The notes below the pieces were generated by a model. It searched no databases. It worked only from the letters and a program-made list of their open reading frames with translations, and had not been told where the DNA came from. From Chloroflexota bacterium (lineage in GTDB: Bacteria; Chloroflexota; Ktedonobacteria; Ktedonobacterales; Ktedonobacteraceae), in contig CADDYT010000133.1 of NCBI GenBank assembly GCA_902810755.1, forward strand, positions 1 through 18,077: a stretch of DNA of 18,077 nt. The letters are read 5' to 3'. Of the stretch, positions 1-7,620 are shown in pieces. Position 1 is the stretch's first letter; every line of letters begins with the position of its first letter. Made by a program: the position numbers and the translations under genes.

Positions 1-724
1 CGGTAGTCAGCTTGCGGATCATCGTCACTGTGGACTGATCGGCGGTGATGAACGTGGCATCACATGCGCCCAACTGCTCGACCAGCTCTTGTTTGCGTTC
101 GTCCACGTCCACGACAATAAGTGAGAAGTTTCCTTGTGTGCCGTCGAGCAGCGCGGCCAGGAGAAAGCTGCCGATGCCCCCTAGACCGAAGAGCGCGACG
201 CTCTGACCCGGCACGATGCCACTGCGACCAACCGCGTGGATGGCAACCGCGCAGGGTTGCGCAAGCGCGGCAGCTTCGTCGCTGCAGTCCTCCGGCACGG
301 CCACGCACATCCTGGCTGGCACCTTTACTCGCTCAGCCAGGCCTCCGTGGGTGTGGATGCCGTAGAGCACATAGCGTTCGCAGATGTTCGTACGCCCGGT
401 CAGGCAGGCAAGACACGCGCCGCACCACATCCCCGCGCCCGGCACTACCCGCTGCCCGACGCGCAGGTTGGTCACGGCAGGCCCGACTGCCAGGACGACA
501 CCGACGAATTCATGACCCAGAATGACCGGCCCCCGGTGCCCACTCACCGGATGGGTTTTATGAAGCGGGATCATCTTTGGCCCTGCGACAAACTCGGTGA
601 CATCGGTTCCGCACAGCGATCCCACGAGCGGCGCAAGGAGCACCTCATCTGACTGGAGAGGACCGGGTTCGGGAACTTCCTCGACGCGCACATCGAGGGG
701 TCCGTGATAAACAGCTGCCTTCAT
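1..724 (-). CDS. Zinc-binding medium-chain alcohol dehydrogenase (partial)
   Basis: Reading the minus strand from the ATG at 724-722 gives 241 residues with no stop; the gene runs off the left edge. Family members are about 340-350 residues, so roughly the last 100 are missing. Visible motifs are Cys38 (SLCGTD) and GHE at 70-72 as catalytic-zinc ligands, the four structural-zinc cysteines at about 101, 104, 107 and 115, and the NAD(P)-binding GLGGIG at 180-185. The overall pattern is closest to the butanediol/sorbitol dehydrogenase branch. The Glu usual in the 'EPLAV' segment is Gln here (AQPCAV, about 156-161). An AAGGAA ribosome binding site lies about 10 nt upstream. It is the last visible gene of the leftward cluster, 166 bp after the transporter gene. 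The predicted reaction is NAD(P)-dependent oxidation of a small alcohol or polyol; the substrate is unknown. Confidence 0.93.
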   Translation of the reverse strand, partial: MKAAVYHGPLDVRVEEVPEPGPLQSDEVLLAPLVGSLCGTDVTEFVAGPKMIPLHKTHPVSGHRGPVILGHEFVGVVLAVGPAVTNLRVGQRVVPGAGMWCGACLACLTGRTNICERYVLYGIHTHGGLAERVKVPARMCVAVPEDCSDEAAALAQPCAVAIHAVGRSGIVPGQSVALFGLGGIGSFLLAALLDGTQGNFSLIVVDVDERKQELVEQLGACDATFITADQSTVTMIRKLTT

Positions 725-890
725 ACTGAATCTTTCCTTTCTGCTGTACCATCGTGCCGCTACCGGGCACAATTGCTGTAATCATGTGCTCGACAACATC
801 TCAGCGGTCGATAAACAACGCCCTTCAGTGTTGTGAGAGTACAGTTGATCGTGGAAGGCGCAAGGCCAACGAGCGCAGCGCCTCTTGCGT
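725..890. other. Intergenic gap between transporter and dehydrogenase genes
   Basis: These 166 bp hold no convincing gene, no clear promoter and no strong terminator. A short imperfect GTGCC/GGCAC dyad lies about 50 bp upstream of the dehydrogenase start. The gap is longer than the others in the cluster, so the dehydrogenase may have its own promoter, but none is obvious. Confidence 0.5.
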
Positions 891-2978
891 TCATGCTGCG
901 ATTTTCTCCTTCTTCCTGCTGCCCACCTTACCAGCCACCTCCTGCTCTACTGCCCGCTGAGGCGGAACCGATTCGAGCGCCTCAGACATCCCTGTTGTTC
1001 CCTGTCCGCACACCAGTTGGAGCCGGTACATCAGGCGGATGAGCGCCCGGTCGCGTCGGCGCAGCCAGCCGAAGATCTCATCTCGGAAGGAGGCCAGCGC
1101 CTGCGGTGAGGGTGGCGTGTACGCCGCGCACGCAGCAACAAACTGGGAGAAAACAGAGGTTCCCTCTACATCCCCACTGCAGGCCGCAGGATTGACAGGG
1201 AGCGGCCAGAGGCGCTTCGGTGCGGTTCTCTCTTGCTCATCCACCCGGTAGTTGAGTTGCAGGCTTTGCAGCTCCCACCCGGCACCGAGCACCGGCATGC
1301 CGACCAACCAGGCCAGCAGAGCGAGATAGCGCTGGGTGATCGTGCTCCACGGGTCAGAGGCCTCGCGCTGCAAAAGGTCCCCGGTGTCTATCGCGTGCGC
1401 GCTGTTCGTTTTCTCGCTCCCCTGGTCATCCTCGATCAGACAGAGCCCCCGTGTCTGTCCAAACAGGAGCTGGCAAAACAGCGGCCATATGCGCCGGTCG
1501 AAGATCTCCCGGAAGAGGTCTTCGTCTGCCAGGAGGTCCCCTGCCTCTCCTTGATCAGGGGAGGGTGGTGGTGGCAGAACCAGAGGCAGGCCACCTGCGT
1601 GTTGGAGACGCCGTATGATGGCTGCTCCTCCGCTTAGTGGAAACGCGCCCAGAGCTACAATCGATGGCGGAGTGGAGGCTGGCAGCGATGCGCTTGAGCG
1701 GCTCACCAGGGCTTGCGCGAGGTAGGCATCGGGATTCTGCGTACGGGTCAAGTCGCCTGCATCCCTCGTTCGGGAGACGATGGGGCCGACAAACAACGCA
1801 GCAACGAGGGCAACTCCCCCAAGGAGAGCTATCGCGCCAAAAGGCAGTGCGAAGTCCCCGCGCTGACCCAGCAGCCCGCCGATCAGGAGAGGCCCGAAGG
1901 CCGATGCGGGCGCCGAGATGACGGAGATGACCCCCTGGGCAGTGCCGGACCCCAGGGCATTCTCTGCGCCGATGCGGCCCGCCTCGTCGAACACCGCTGC
2001 GTAAGGGAATGTTGTCCCACATGCGAACAGGGCAAGTCCCCACCCGGTCACGAGCGGCGCGTGCAGGGGAAGCGCAAGCATGACCACACCGGCGCAGGCC
2101 AGCGCTGTCCCCGTGCGCATCAAAGCGCTGGCAGTGAAGAGCCCGCGCGAGAGCAGCGCACCGCCCAGGGGCCGAAAGATCATGCCTGCCAGCAGGCCTA
2201 CGGCTCCAAGGGTAGCGGCCAGCCCCAGCGGCAGGCCGTAGGAGAGGGAGAAGTAGACCGCAAGCCAGGGTGCAACCGCCTGCCCCAGTCCCAGCGTCCC
2301 CAGGTGGACGAGCCCAAGCGTCCAGAGGGAAGGAGAGCGAAAAGCCTCGGCAATGCGTCGGGGAGCCGGGGTTGTCGGTTGTGGAGCCTCGCCGCTGAGA
2401 GCGAGCAGGCAGAGAATGCTTGCCCCCAGACCAAGCGCGCCCCAGACCGTAAACGTTCCTCGCCAGCCGAAGAGACTTTGCAGTGTGGGGGTCGCGAACA
2501 ATCCAAGCCCCGCGCCGAGCTGCATCGCTCCTCCAAAGAGACCCTGGCCAAAGGCGGAGTATTTTCCCCCGCGCGCCGCCTGCGAGCCGGCGACGATGGC
2601 TGCACCGGCGCCCAGCCCGATCACGAAGCGGCACAACACGATCCAGACCAGGTTGGGGATCAGCGGCAGGAGACATCCACCCGCCTCGACCAGCAACAGG
2701 GAACCGAAGAGCACCCGGCGCGACCCATAGTGGTCCGCGAGCCAACCTCCAGGAAGATAGGAGAGGCCGATCCCGACGTAGAGCAGGGTGGAGAGGAGAC
2801 CGGTCGCGCCGGGTGTTACGCGCAACTCCCGCTAGAGCAGCGGGATCAGCGGACCGTAGTCGGTGAAATTGGCCGCAATGGCCACCGCTGCCAGCGCCAG
2901 CGTGCTCAAACGCAGCGCCGTGCGCAGGATTTCTATAGACCTGCTTTCCCAGTTGGTATCTGTCAGCGCAATGCTCAT
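891..2978 (-). pseudogene. MFS transporter fused to degenerate PuuD-like amidotransferase domain, broken by an amber codon
   Basis: The intended start is the ATG at 2978-2976, preceded by AGAGGGAA. The first 48 codons look like an MFS N-terminus ending NFTDYGPLIPLL, then a TAG at 2832-2834 stands where homologues normally have Gln (CAG to TAG is one transition). After the stop the frame stays open for 644 residues to 891. The membrane part carries MFS motif A (GGWLADHYGSRR) and about ten more hydrophobic helices, to about residue 350 of the open part. From about 385 to 560 the sequence matches class-I glutamine amidotransferases of the PuuD type: HAGGLPLVLPPP, then a DPW...R region and PVLGAGWELQ, which aligns with PVLGICRGMQ. 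The nucleophile Cys is Gly and no His-Glu pair is evident, so this domain is probably non-catalytic. A reinitiation start at TTG 2825 is conceivable but would lose the first helix. A sequencing error is also possible. Confidence 0.75.
2832..2834 (-). other. In-frame amber codon in the transporter gene
   Basis: Codon 49 of the frame starting at 2978 is TAG. The residues on both sides (GPLIPLL before, RELRVTPGATGLLST after) read as one uninterrupted MFS N-terminus, so the stop is a point change and not a true gene boundary. Confidence 0.8.
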
Positions 2979-3033
2979 GATTCCCTCTTTCCTTTCCTTT
3001 TCTCTTCTCTCGCCCGCAACCCTGCGTGAATCT

Positions 3034-3966
3034 CTAGCGGCTCGCCTGCCCCGGTCGGCCTCCTCGTACCGCTACCGCTTCCCCGGCCACAGTCTGCGTC
3101 ACAAAGTCCGCCAGGGCCGACCAGTCTTCATGTGAGCGTCCAGCCGTTTTTGCGGTCAGCAGATGCTCGTGGACAATCCGTGCGTATGGCAGGGGCACAG
3201 CGACATGCTCCGCCGCCTGAAGGACCAGCTCCACATCCTTCAACCCCATCGTCACGGGGAAGCGCGCATCACTATAGTCCCGGGACCCGATCATGCTGCC
3301 GTAGCCCTCGTAGACTGCTCCCTTGAACAGGGGAGATTCAACCAGCATGCGCAGGAATTGCGCCCGGTCCGCCCCGCATTGTTCGACCAGCGCCGCCGCC
3401 TCACCCATAGCCTCGATGGCGGTCGCGATGAGGAAGTTGTATCCAAGTTTCACCACGTTGGCCTCCTCCACGCGCTCTCCCAGGTCGTACACATTCGAGC
3501 CGAGAACACGCAGGAGCGGAAGCACACGCGCTTTGGCGGCGAAGTTGCCGGAGAGGAAAATCGAGAGCTGGGCAGCTTCGGCCACCTCCGGTCGTCCCAG
3601 CACGGTGGCGGCCAGGTAGTGGCTCCCCTGGTGCTCGTACAATCTCGCGATTTGCGCTGACACCTCAGGTGAGACCGTGCTCAGGGAGACGTGGATACCC
3701 TCCTGACCGATTCGCCGCAGGATGCCGCCTTCTCCCAGAGCTACTTGCAGGAGCGCCCGGTCATCGGGCACCATGCTGAGCACGATGCCTCCCGGCTCGG
3801 TGACCTCGCCCAGTCGAAACGCCTGGTACGCTCCCAGCGCGATGAGCGGAGCCATGCGCTCCTCGTGGAGGTCGAACACCCGTATCTCGAAACCCGCTTT
3901 CAAGAGATTGAGAGCCATAGGCTGGCCCATCTGCCCCAGCCCAACGAATCCGATTACTTCCTTCAC
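3034..3966 (-). CDS. 3-hydroxyisobutyrate-dehydrogenase-like NAD(P)-dependent oxidoreductase
   Basis: 310 residues, normal for the beta-hydroxyacid dehydrogenase/imine-reductase-like superfamily. The Rossmann motif VGLGQMGQPMA is at residues 8-18, the substrate-loop equivalent STVSPE at 96-101, a VLGRPEVAEAAQL segment at 122-134 (the GRP variant of the usual glycine-rich loop), and the catalytic lysine Lys173 in VVKLGYNF. The C-terminal half is helical, as expected for the family's dimerisation domain. The start is GTG at 3966-3964 with AAAGGAA about 7 nt upstream; the ATG two bases earlier is out of frame and runs straight into TGA. It lies 46 bp after the propeller gene and 55 bp before the transporter gene. 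It should reduce or oxidise a small hydroxy acid or related carbonyl in the cytoplasm; the substrate cannot be read from the sequence. Confidence 0.93.
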   Translation of the reverse strand: MKEVIGFVGLGQMGQPMALNLLKAGFEIRVFDLHEERMAPLIALGAYQAFRLGEVTEPGGIVLSMVPDDRALLQVALGEGGILRRIGQEGIHVSLSTVSPEVSAQIARLYEHQGSHYLAATVLGRPEVAEAAQLSIFLSGNFAAKARVLPLLRVLGSNVYDLGERVEEANVVKLGYNFLIATAIEAMGEAAALVEQCGADRAQFLRMLVESPLFKGAVYEGYGSMIGSRDYSDARFPVTMGLKDVELVLQAAEHVAVPLPYARIVHEHLLTAKTAGRSHEDWSALADFVTQTVAGEAVAVRGGRPGQASR

Positions 3967-4012
3967 ATCAGTTTCCTTTCAAAATGCTGCTCTAGACTGT
4001 ATGCAGCGGACA

Positions 4013-5104
4013 TCATGTTTCGGCGTAGACGACGATACCCCGCCCGGTTTCGGGGACGAAGATGTGGTTGGTGAGCGGGTCGGCGGCCACGCTGTGAGCC
4101 TTCTTCACAGTGGGTACATTCTCGACCCAGGTGCCAGTCGTGGCATCGATGACCGAGAGCACCGGGCCAGTAGGGTTCGTGAAGGCAGCCAGGTAAAAGC
4201 GCTGGTCGCCCCGGTCGTACCACACCTCGTCGCACCCGCTCGTCTGCAGGACCGTCGCGACGACCTGACCGGTCGGGGCGCTGACGATCACAGGGTGACC
4301 CGAGCAGCCCAGCAGCAGTTCCTGGTTGGCAGGGTCGAGCGCGATGCCGCTCGGATCGCAGGCGGGGAGCGGATACTCCCTGACGAGCCGCTGCCTCACC
4401 GGGTCAACGACCGCAACGGCTCCACCCGGGTACTGCTTGTTCTTGGGTACCGAGAGGTAGAACAGGTGCGTCTCGGCATCGAACACGGGAGCTTCCAGAC
4501 CGCCATCGGCATCGGAGAAGGCCAGCTTGCCCAGGATGGTGCGTTTCGTGACGGAGATGAAGGTGGCGAACGGAACAGCATCCGAGCCATTCGTCACGAC
4601 CAGGATCTGATCCTGCGGATCGTAGGCCATTTCATCGGCCCGCTTCGTGCCGCCCGTATGGAGCGTGGCGACAATGGTGCGCGAGAGCAGATCGATGACC
4701 TTAACCGTGCTATCGCCATCGGACGCCCAGAGCTGACCGAGGTCATCCACCAGCACACCCCCGGGTCCCTGCGTTTCGCGACTGCCGTGAAAGCCGCGAA
4801 AGCCACCAATCTGCCCGATGAGGGTGTTGGTGCGCGTATCGACCATGTCCACGGTGGCGTTACTCGCATCGGCCAGGTAATAGACCTGGCTCTGGTCGTC
4901 GACAAATCCGATGTCGAAGGCCCACAACCCTCGTGGTGGGATGTCTGGCCCGGTGATGAGCGCGATCTGCCGCAGGCCATGCGGCGCGTCCTGAGCCTGC
5001 GCCTGATGGGCGCTCACGACGTAGCTCACCGACCCAGCGATGGCGGCAAGCGTTAGCAAGATTGACAGGAACCAGATCAGCCTGGTTCTCGCGTTCGTTC
5101 TCAC
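4013..5104 (-). CDS. Secreted or membrane-anchored beta-propeller protein (YVTN/NHL-like)
   Basis: The frame is open upstream to 5293, but the real start is GTG 5104-5102: AAGGAG sits 7 nt before it and it overlaps the stop of the preceding gene as GTGA, giving translational coupling. The product is 363 residues. Residues 2-8 are basic, 9-31 form one hydrophobic segment (WFLSILLTLAAIAGSV), and AQA at 35-37 is a possible signal-peptidase site. The rest is a repeating beta pattern with blades of the type VYYLADASNATVDMVDTRTN, DGDSTVKVIDLLSRTIVATL and FVPETGRGIVVYAE, typical of YVTN or NHL propellers acting outside the membrane. Three cysteines in the last third (PACDPS, LLGCSG, SGCDEV) could form a disulfide. 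No catalytic residues are recognised; binding or sensing is the likely role. Confidence 0.85.
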   Translation of the reverse strand: MRTNARTRLIWFLSILLTLAAIAGSVSYVVSAHQAQAQDAPHGLRQIALITGPDIPPRGLWAFDIGFVDDQSQVYYLADASNATVDMVDTRTNTLIGQIGGFRGFHGSRETQGPGGVLVDDLGQLWASDGDSTVKVIDLLSRTIVATLHTGGTKRADEMAYDPQDQILVVTNGSDAVPFATFISVTKRTILGKLAFSDADGGLEAPVFDAETHLFYLSVPKNKQYPGGAVAVVDPVRQRLVREYPLPACDPSGIALDPANQELLLGCSGHPVIVSAPTGQVVATVLQTSGCDEVWYDRGDQRFYLAAFTNPTGPVLSVIDATTGTWVENVPTVKKAHSVAADPLTNHIFVPETGRGIVVYAET

Positions 5105-5910
5105 GTTCTCGCTCCTTCTAGCGAACCTGTCGCAACGAACTGGTCGGGCGAGACGTCGAGTTCGATCAGGGGAACGTCGGGAATGGTCTGGCAGGCGTAT
5201 CGGTGCAGCACGCGGCGGTAGCAGCGAAGGGGAATGAGCAGGCTTTCGCACGGGGAAAGCGAAAGAGCCACGCTCTGGCCTTCGTCCTCCCACACCCGCG
5301 GCCAGGAGACCTGTGCTATCGCGCGCAGACCCTTCTCGAAGCCGGTGGGCAGGAAGGGGCTGATCATTCCCCGCAGCTGACCAAACTGCAACTCGGCGAC
5401 GCAGCCAGGCGGGTTGAGCGTGGCTTGACGCGCTGCGTTGCGCGAAAGCCCTAGCTTCGCGGCCAGCACGAACCGCTCTGGCCGACCGAGGAGGCGGTCG
5501 CCGATACTGGTGACCAGCGCCAGCTGACCTCCTAGCAGAAGGGAGATCGTTTTCTGAACGTGCGTGCTCTTGGGAAGTAGCGCCTGTTTTTCCCGCGCAC
5601 GCAGGGTGGCCGGATGTGGACCAAACAGGTGCTCGGCCATGTCCAATCCTTCCTCATGGAAGAGTTGTGCGAGTAGGAGCAAACTGCCTGATGGCAGCGT
5701 CGCGATTCCAAGCGCTACCTCTCGCTCCCTGAGCCTGGCGTTGAGCGCAGCGCTCAACGCGAGCCGAAGTGTCTCTCCTAACGGGGGAAGCAGGGACACA
5801 ATGCGGCGCTGGATTTCCTGGTGGTAGCCCAGTATGGCGCCTGGGTCTTTCTCCAGATTGGCCAGATCAAATTGCAACGGCTCAGCCCGGCTTTTCAGCA
5901 GAGTTGCCAT
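5101..5910 (-). CDS. Uncharacterised protein with YbaK-like C-terminal region
   Basis: ATG 5910-5908 is chosen because AGGAAGGG lies about 10 nt upstream; the in-frame ATG at 5946 has no ribosome binding site. It gives 269 residues and overlaps the preceding WD40 gene by 16 bp. Residues 1-110 are helical, rich in Leu and charged residues, and not recognised. Residues about 115-250 resemble the YbaK/EbsC/PrdX fold of tRNA-editing deacylases: THVQKTISLLLGGQLALVT, then GRPERFVLAAKLGLS, then NPPGCVAELQFGQLRGMISPF (only part of each quoted), followed by a Val/Ala-rich strand and LSLSP. The order Lys-Thr, 'klg', 'pGcv', 'G...G..sPf' is that of the family, but this was judged by eye. Function could be aminoacyl-tRNA editing or a repurposed fold. 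Position between two propeller genes is odd for an editing factor. Confidence 0.7.
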   Translation of the reverse strand: MATLLKSRAEPLQFDLANLEKDPGAILGYHQEIQRRIVSLLPPLGETLRLALSAALNARLREREVALGIATLPSGSLLLLAQLFHEEGLDMAEHLFGPHPATLRAREKQALLPKSTHVQKTISLLLGGQLALVTSIGDRLLGRPERFVLAAKLGLSRNAARQATLNPPGCVAELQFGQLRGMISPFLPTGFEKGLRAIAQVSWPRVWEDEGQSVALSLSPCESLLIPLRCYRRVLHRYACQTIPDVPLIELDVSPDQFVATGSLEGART

Positions 5911-6302
5911 GTCGTGACATCCCTTCCTCTCAATGCGGTAAGGCATCCATCGTTCGACAGGGTCAGCGCCAGCACCGCGTAGCCCTTCTGGGGCTGGGTG
6001 AGCGTGCGGTGGTGGATTCCGGTTCGCGCGTGCCAGATGTGGATCGAGCCGTCCGTGCTGCCCGAGACGATACAGTTCCCGTCAGGCAGCCACGTCAGGG
6101 CCTTGATGGTCCCGGTCACACGCCTGTAGACGCCCGCCTGATGGCCGTAGTAGGTCACCCATGGCTCTTTTGTGACAGCATCGAGAACGACCACCGTGTT
6201 GCTTTTACCGGCAACGGCCTGAAAATGACCATCGGGCGAGAGGAGACCTATCTCGATGTTGTGTCTGCTTTCAACAGAGATCGTTGCGCCAGTAGATGTC
6301 AT
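5895..6302 (-). CDS. Short WD40-repeat protein, about three blades
   Basis: The start ATG at 6302-6300 has a very good AGGAG 6 nt upstream, so the longer open frame to 6497 is not needed. The product is 135 residues. Three WD40-like units are visible: LSPDGHFQAVAGKSNTVVVL, LTWLPDGNCIVSGSTDGSIH (followed by IWHARTG) and LTLSNDGCLTALRGRDVTTW. A closed propeller needs about six or seven blades, so this protein must oligomerise, complete another propeller, or be the surviving end of a longer gene. No signal peptide is present, so it should be cytoplasmic. It is the first gene of the leftward cluster and overlaps the next gene by 16 bp. Confidence 0.8.
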   Translation of the reverse strand: MTSTGATISVESRHNIEIGLLSPDGHFQAVAGKSNTVVVLDAVTKEPWVTYYGHQAGVYRRVTGTIKALTWLPDGNCIVSGSTDGSIHIWHARTGIHHRTLTQPQKGYAVLALTLSNDGCLTALRGRDVTTWQLC

Positions 6303-6347
6303 CTGTTTCTCCTGCTGCGCCGCCTTCGTGGCGGAAATACAATGTTT

Positions 6348-6373
6348 AACGCGGTACTTATGCAAGCGGTTCC
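6348..6373 (-). promoter_or_regulatory. Candidate ECF-sigma promoter of the leftward cluster
   Basis: On the minus strand GGAACC (6373-6368) is followed after 16 nt by CGTT (6351-6348). This is the -35/-10 pattern known for ECF (group 4) sigma factors. It would start transcription near 6340, leaving a leader of about 38 nt before ATG 6302 that contains the AGGAG ribosome binding site. Confidence 0.4.
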
Positions 6374-6428
6374 CCGGCCAGGCATATGGAGCCAGTTCCG
6401 CTGCGCGTATGGATGTATGAATGGAAGA

Positions 6429-6469
6429 GCAGAAGGCAGTTATGAGGTCAGACCATCGCTGCCTTCTGC
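6429..6469. repeat. Perfect 11-bp inverted repeat upstream of the leftward cluster
   Basis: Arms GCAGAAGGCAG (6429-6439) and CTGCCTTCTGC (6459-6469) are exact reverse complements around a 19-nt loop. It lies about 55 bp upstream of the candidate -35 box. No T-run follows on either strand, so it is not a standard terminator; it may be an operator or a leader hairpin. Confidence 0.6.
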
Positions 6470-6493
6470 CCATCCAGGCCAATGTTCTTTCTT

Positions 6494-7088
6494 TCAAGAA
6501 TCGCTTGTCGTCTGTATTTCCACCTCCTTATCCAGAAAACCACTGCTCTCTAGCTTGTCATGCAGCGGGTCCACAAATTGAAGTGGCCCCAGAGTGATTG
6601 TCGAAAGAATCCTTCTTTGATTTTCCCTGCCACGTCTGGTGAGCCGAGGTGACGGAGAAGAACACTTCCCCTCACAGGCAAGGCTATCGAAGGAAGAGCT
6701 CGTTTCACATTGCCTTACCGGAGCAACAGCGATCGCTTGGTCCCTGGTTCTCCAGCCGCTCTACGTAATCAGACACAAAGGGATATCTCTTCGGTGATTA
6801 CCAAAGAGGTCCGCCAGGGCTACATCTGGTCGCGTCGTTGAGCTTGCAGAGAGCACAGATGCCTGTAGCCAACTGGATGGGTTACTCAATCGGCTGTGGC
6901 AGGTGTATTGCATCAAGGATAGTCGGCGAGGAGGGGCTTTGAGCGGCCAACGCTTGCCCCTCGCCGAATACCCATGAGTCGGGGAGGATGCAGCGCTGTT
7001 CCTTTGACAGGAACAGCGCAAAGGCGGGTATGGTGAGCATAGCCAAAAGGTGTGCCATCATGAAGAATTTACAGGTATGTGCTATCAT
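6494..7088 (-). pseudogene. Possible decayed protein gene, frameshifted
   Basis: Protein-like stretches occur on the minus strand in shifting frames. The first starts at ATG 7088 behind a perfect GGAGGT 7 nt upstream and runs 68 residues to 6882 (hydrophobic N-terminus, then ILPDSWVFGEGQALAAQ). The second frame continues with RPDVALADLFGNHRRDIP, and one base of shift near 6783 continues as FVSDYVERLENQG. The third reads LSTITLGPLQFVDPLHDKLE and stops at 6496-6494. I do not recognise the family. The evidence is the strong ribosome binding site and the way segments join across single-base shifts; chance reading is possible. Confidence 0.3.
6993..7019. repeat. Perfect 10-bp inverted repeat inside the decayed-gene region
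   Basis: GCGCTGTTCC (6993-7002) and GGAACAGCGC (7010-7019) are exact reverse complements with a 7-nt loop. No T-tract follows on either strand. It may be a hairpin in the decayed gene or a protein-binding dyad. Confidence 0.55.
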
Positions 7089-7517
7089 CAACATTACCTC
7101 CATCGTGAGGGAGGGGAGCTGATGAGCGACAGGGGAGTACCAATCAACCAGCCGCTCATCGGCTCCTCAACACCATCGTATGGGCAAAAGGGTATCGAGC
7201 CTTCGTTTAGAACACGCCCATATGTCTACGGATTTTTTCCTACTTGTCTGTTTTTCCCAATGGGTGACCCTTCAAGCCGATTGATCGATCGGCCACGCTT
7301 TCTGAGGGTAGCATGTAGATGACAAGTTTGCAACGACGATTGTCGTTGAAATACCGATAATTGTCTTTAATCATGGTAGAACAGATTTTCTAGTCATCGC
7401 TACATCTCGTTCTCCATTTCTTTCTGGTTGATGCAAGGTCATAGCTCATAGCCAGAGTAAATTCTTCGGGAGGTGGATCAGCGTATTTCTCCATCAACTA
7501 ATCTGAGCTGTTTCGTC
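7089..7517. other. Gap upstream of the antirepressor gene
   Basis: This stretch is AT-richer than its surroundings. The only candidate gene is a 66-codon plus-strand frame from ATG 7122 to 7322 with a good GAGGGAGGGGAG in front. Its composition is unlike a folded protein and I do not recognise it, so I leave it as unproven. From 7323 to 7517 I see no gene. Confidence 0.4.
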
Positions 7518-7546
7518 TTGCAAAATTGAGGAGAAATAGCTAAAAT
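7518..7546 (+). promoter_or_regulatory. Candidate sigma-70-type promoter of the antirepressor gene
   Basis: TTGCAA (7518-7523), a 17-bp spacer, then TAAAAT (7541-7546). The -10 box sits inside a short dyad GCTA-AAA-TAGC, which could serve as an operator. The predicted transcript begins near 7553 and has a leader of about 68 nt that carries AAAGGAGG (7604-7611) before ATG 7621. Confidence 0.5.
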
Positions 7547-7620
7547 AGCATGAAACATCCGTTCTTATCTGGCCTGGTCTATACGGAGATGTTCTTAAAC
7601 AGTAAAGGAGGCTCTGTGGA

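Noticed and set aside
1000..1110. Chorismate-mutase-like helix (FRDEIFGWLRRRDRALIRLM) at the end of the MFS fusion
   Set aside because: Only one short helix resembles AroQ; the conserved catalytic residues of further helices are not present.
1713..3029. A 438-codon plus-strand open frame
   Set aside because: It is antisense to the MFS fusion gene; its Arg/Gln/Pro-rich product is the usual shadow of GC-rich coding DNA and has no ribosome binding site.
3963..4235. 90-codon minus frame ending at the out-of-frame ATGTGA before the oxidoreductase gene
   Set aside because: It overlaps the end of the propeller gene in another frame and has no family features.
3722..5056. A 444-codon plus-strand open frame
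   Set aside because: It is antisense to the oxidoreductase and propeller genes, both with clear family motifs.
5738..5760. Perfect 10-bp inverted repeat around CAG
   Set aside because: It lies within the YbaK-like gene and is explained by the Ala-Leu-Ser-Ala-Ala-Leu-Asn-Ala coding sequence; no sign of regulation.
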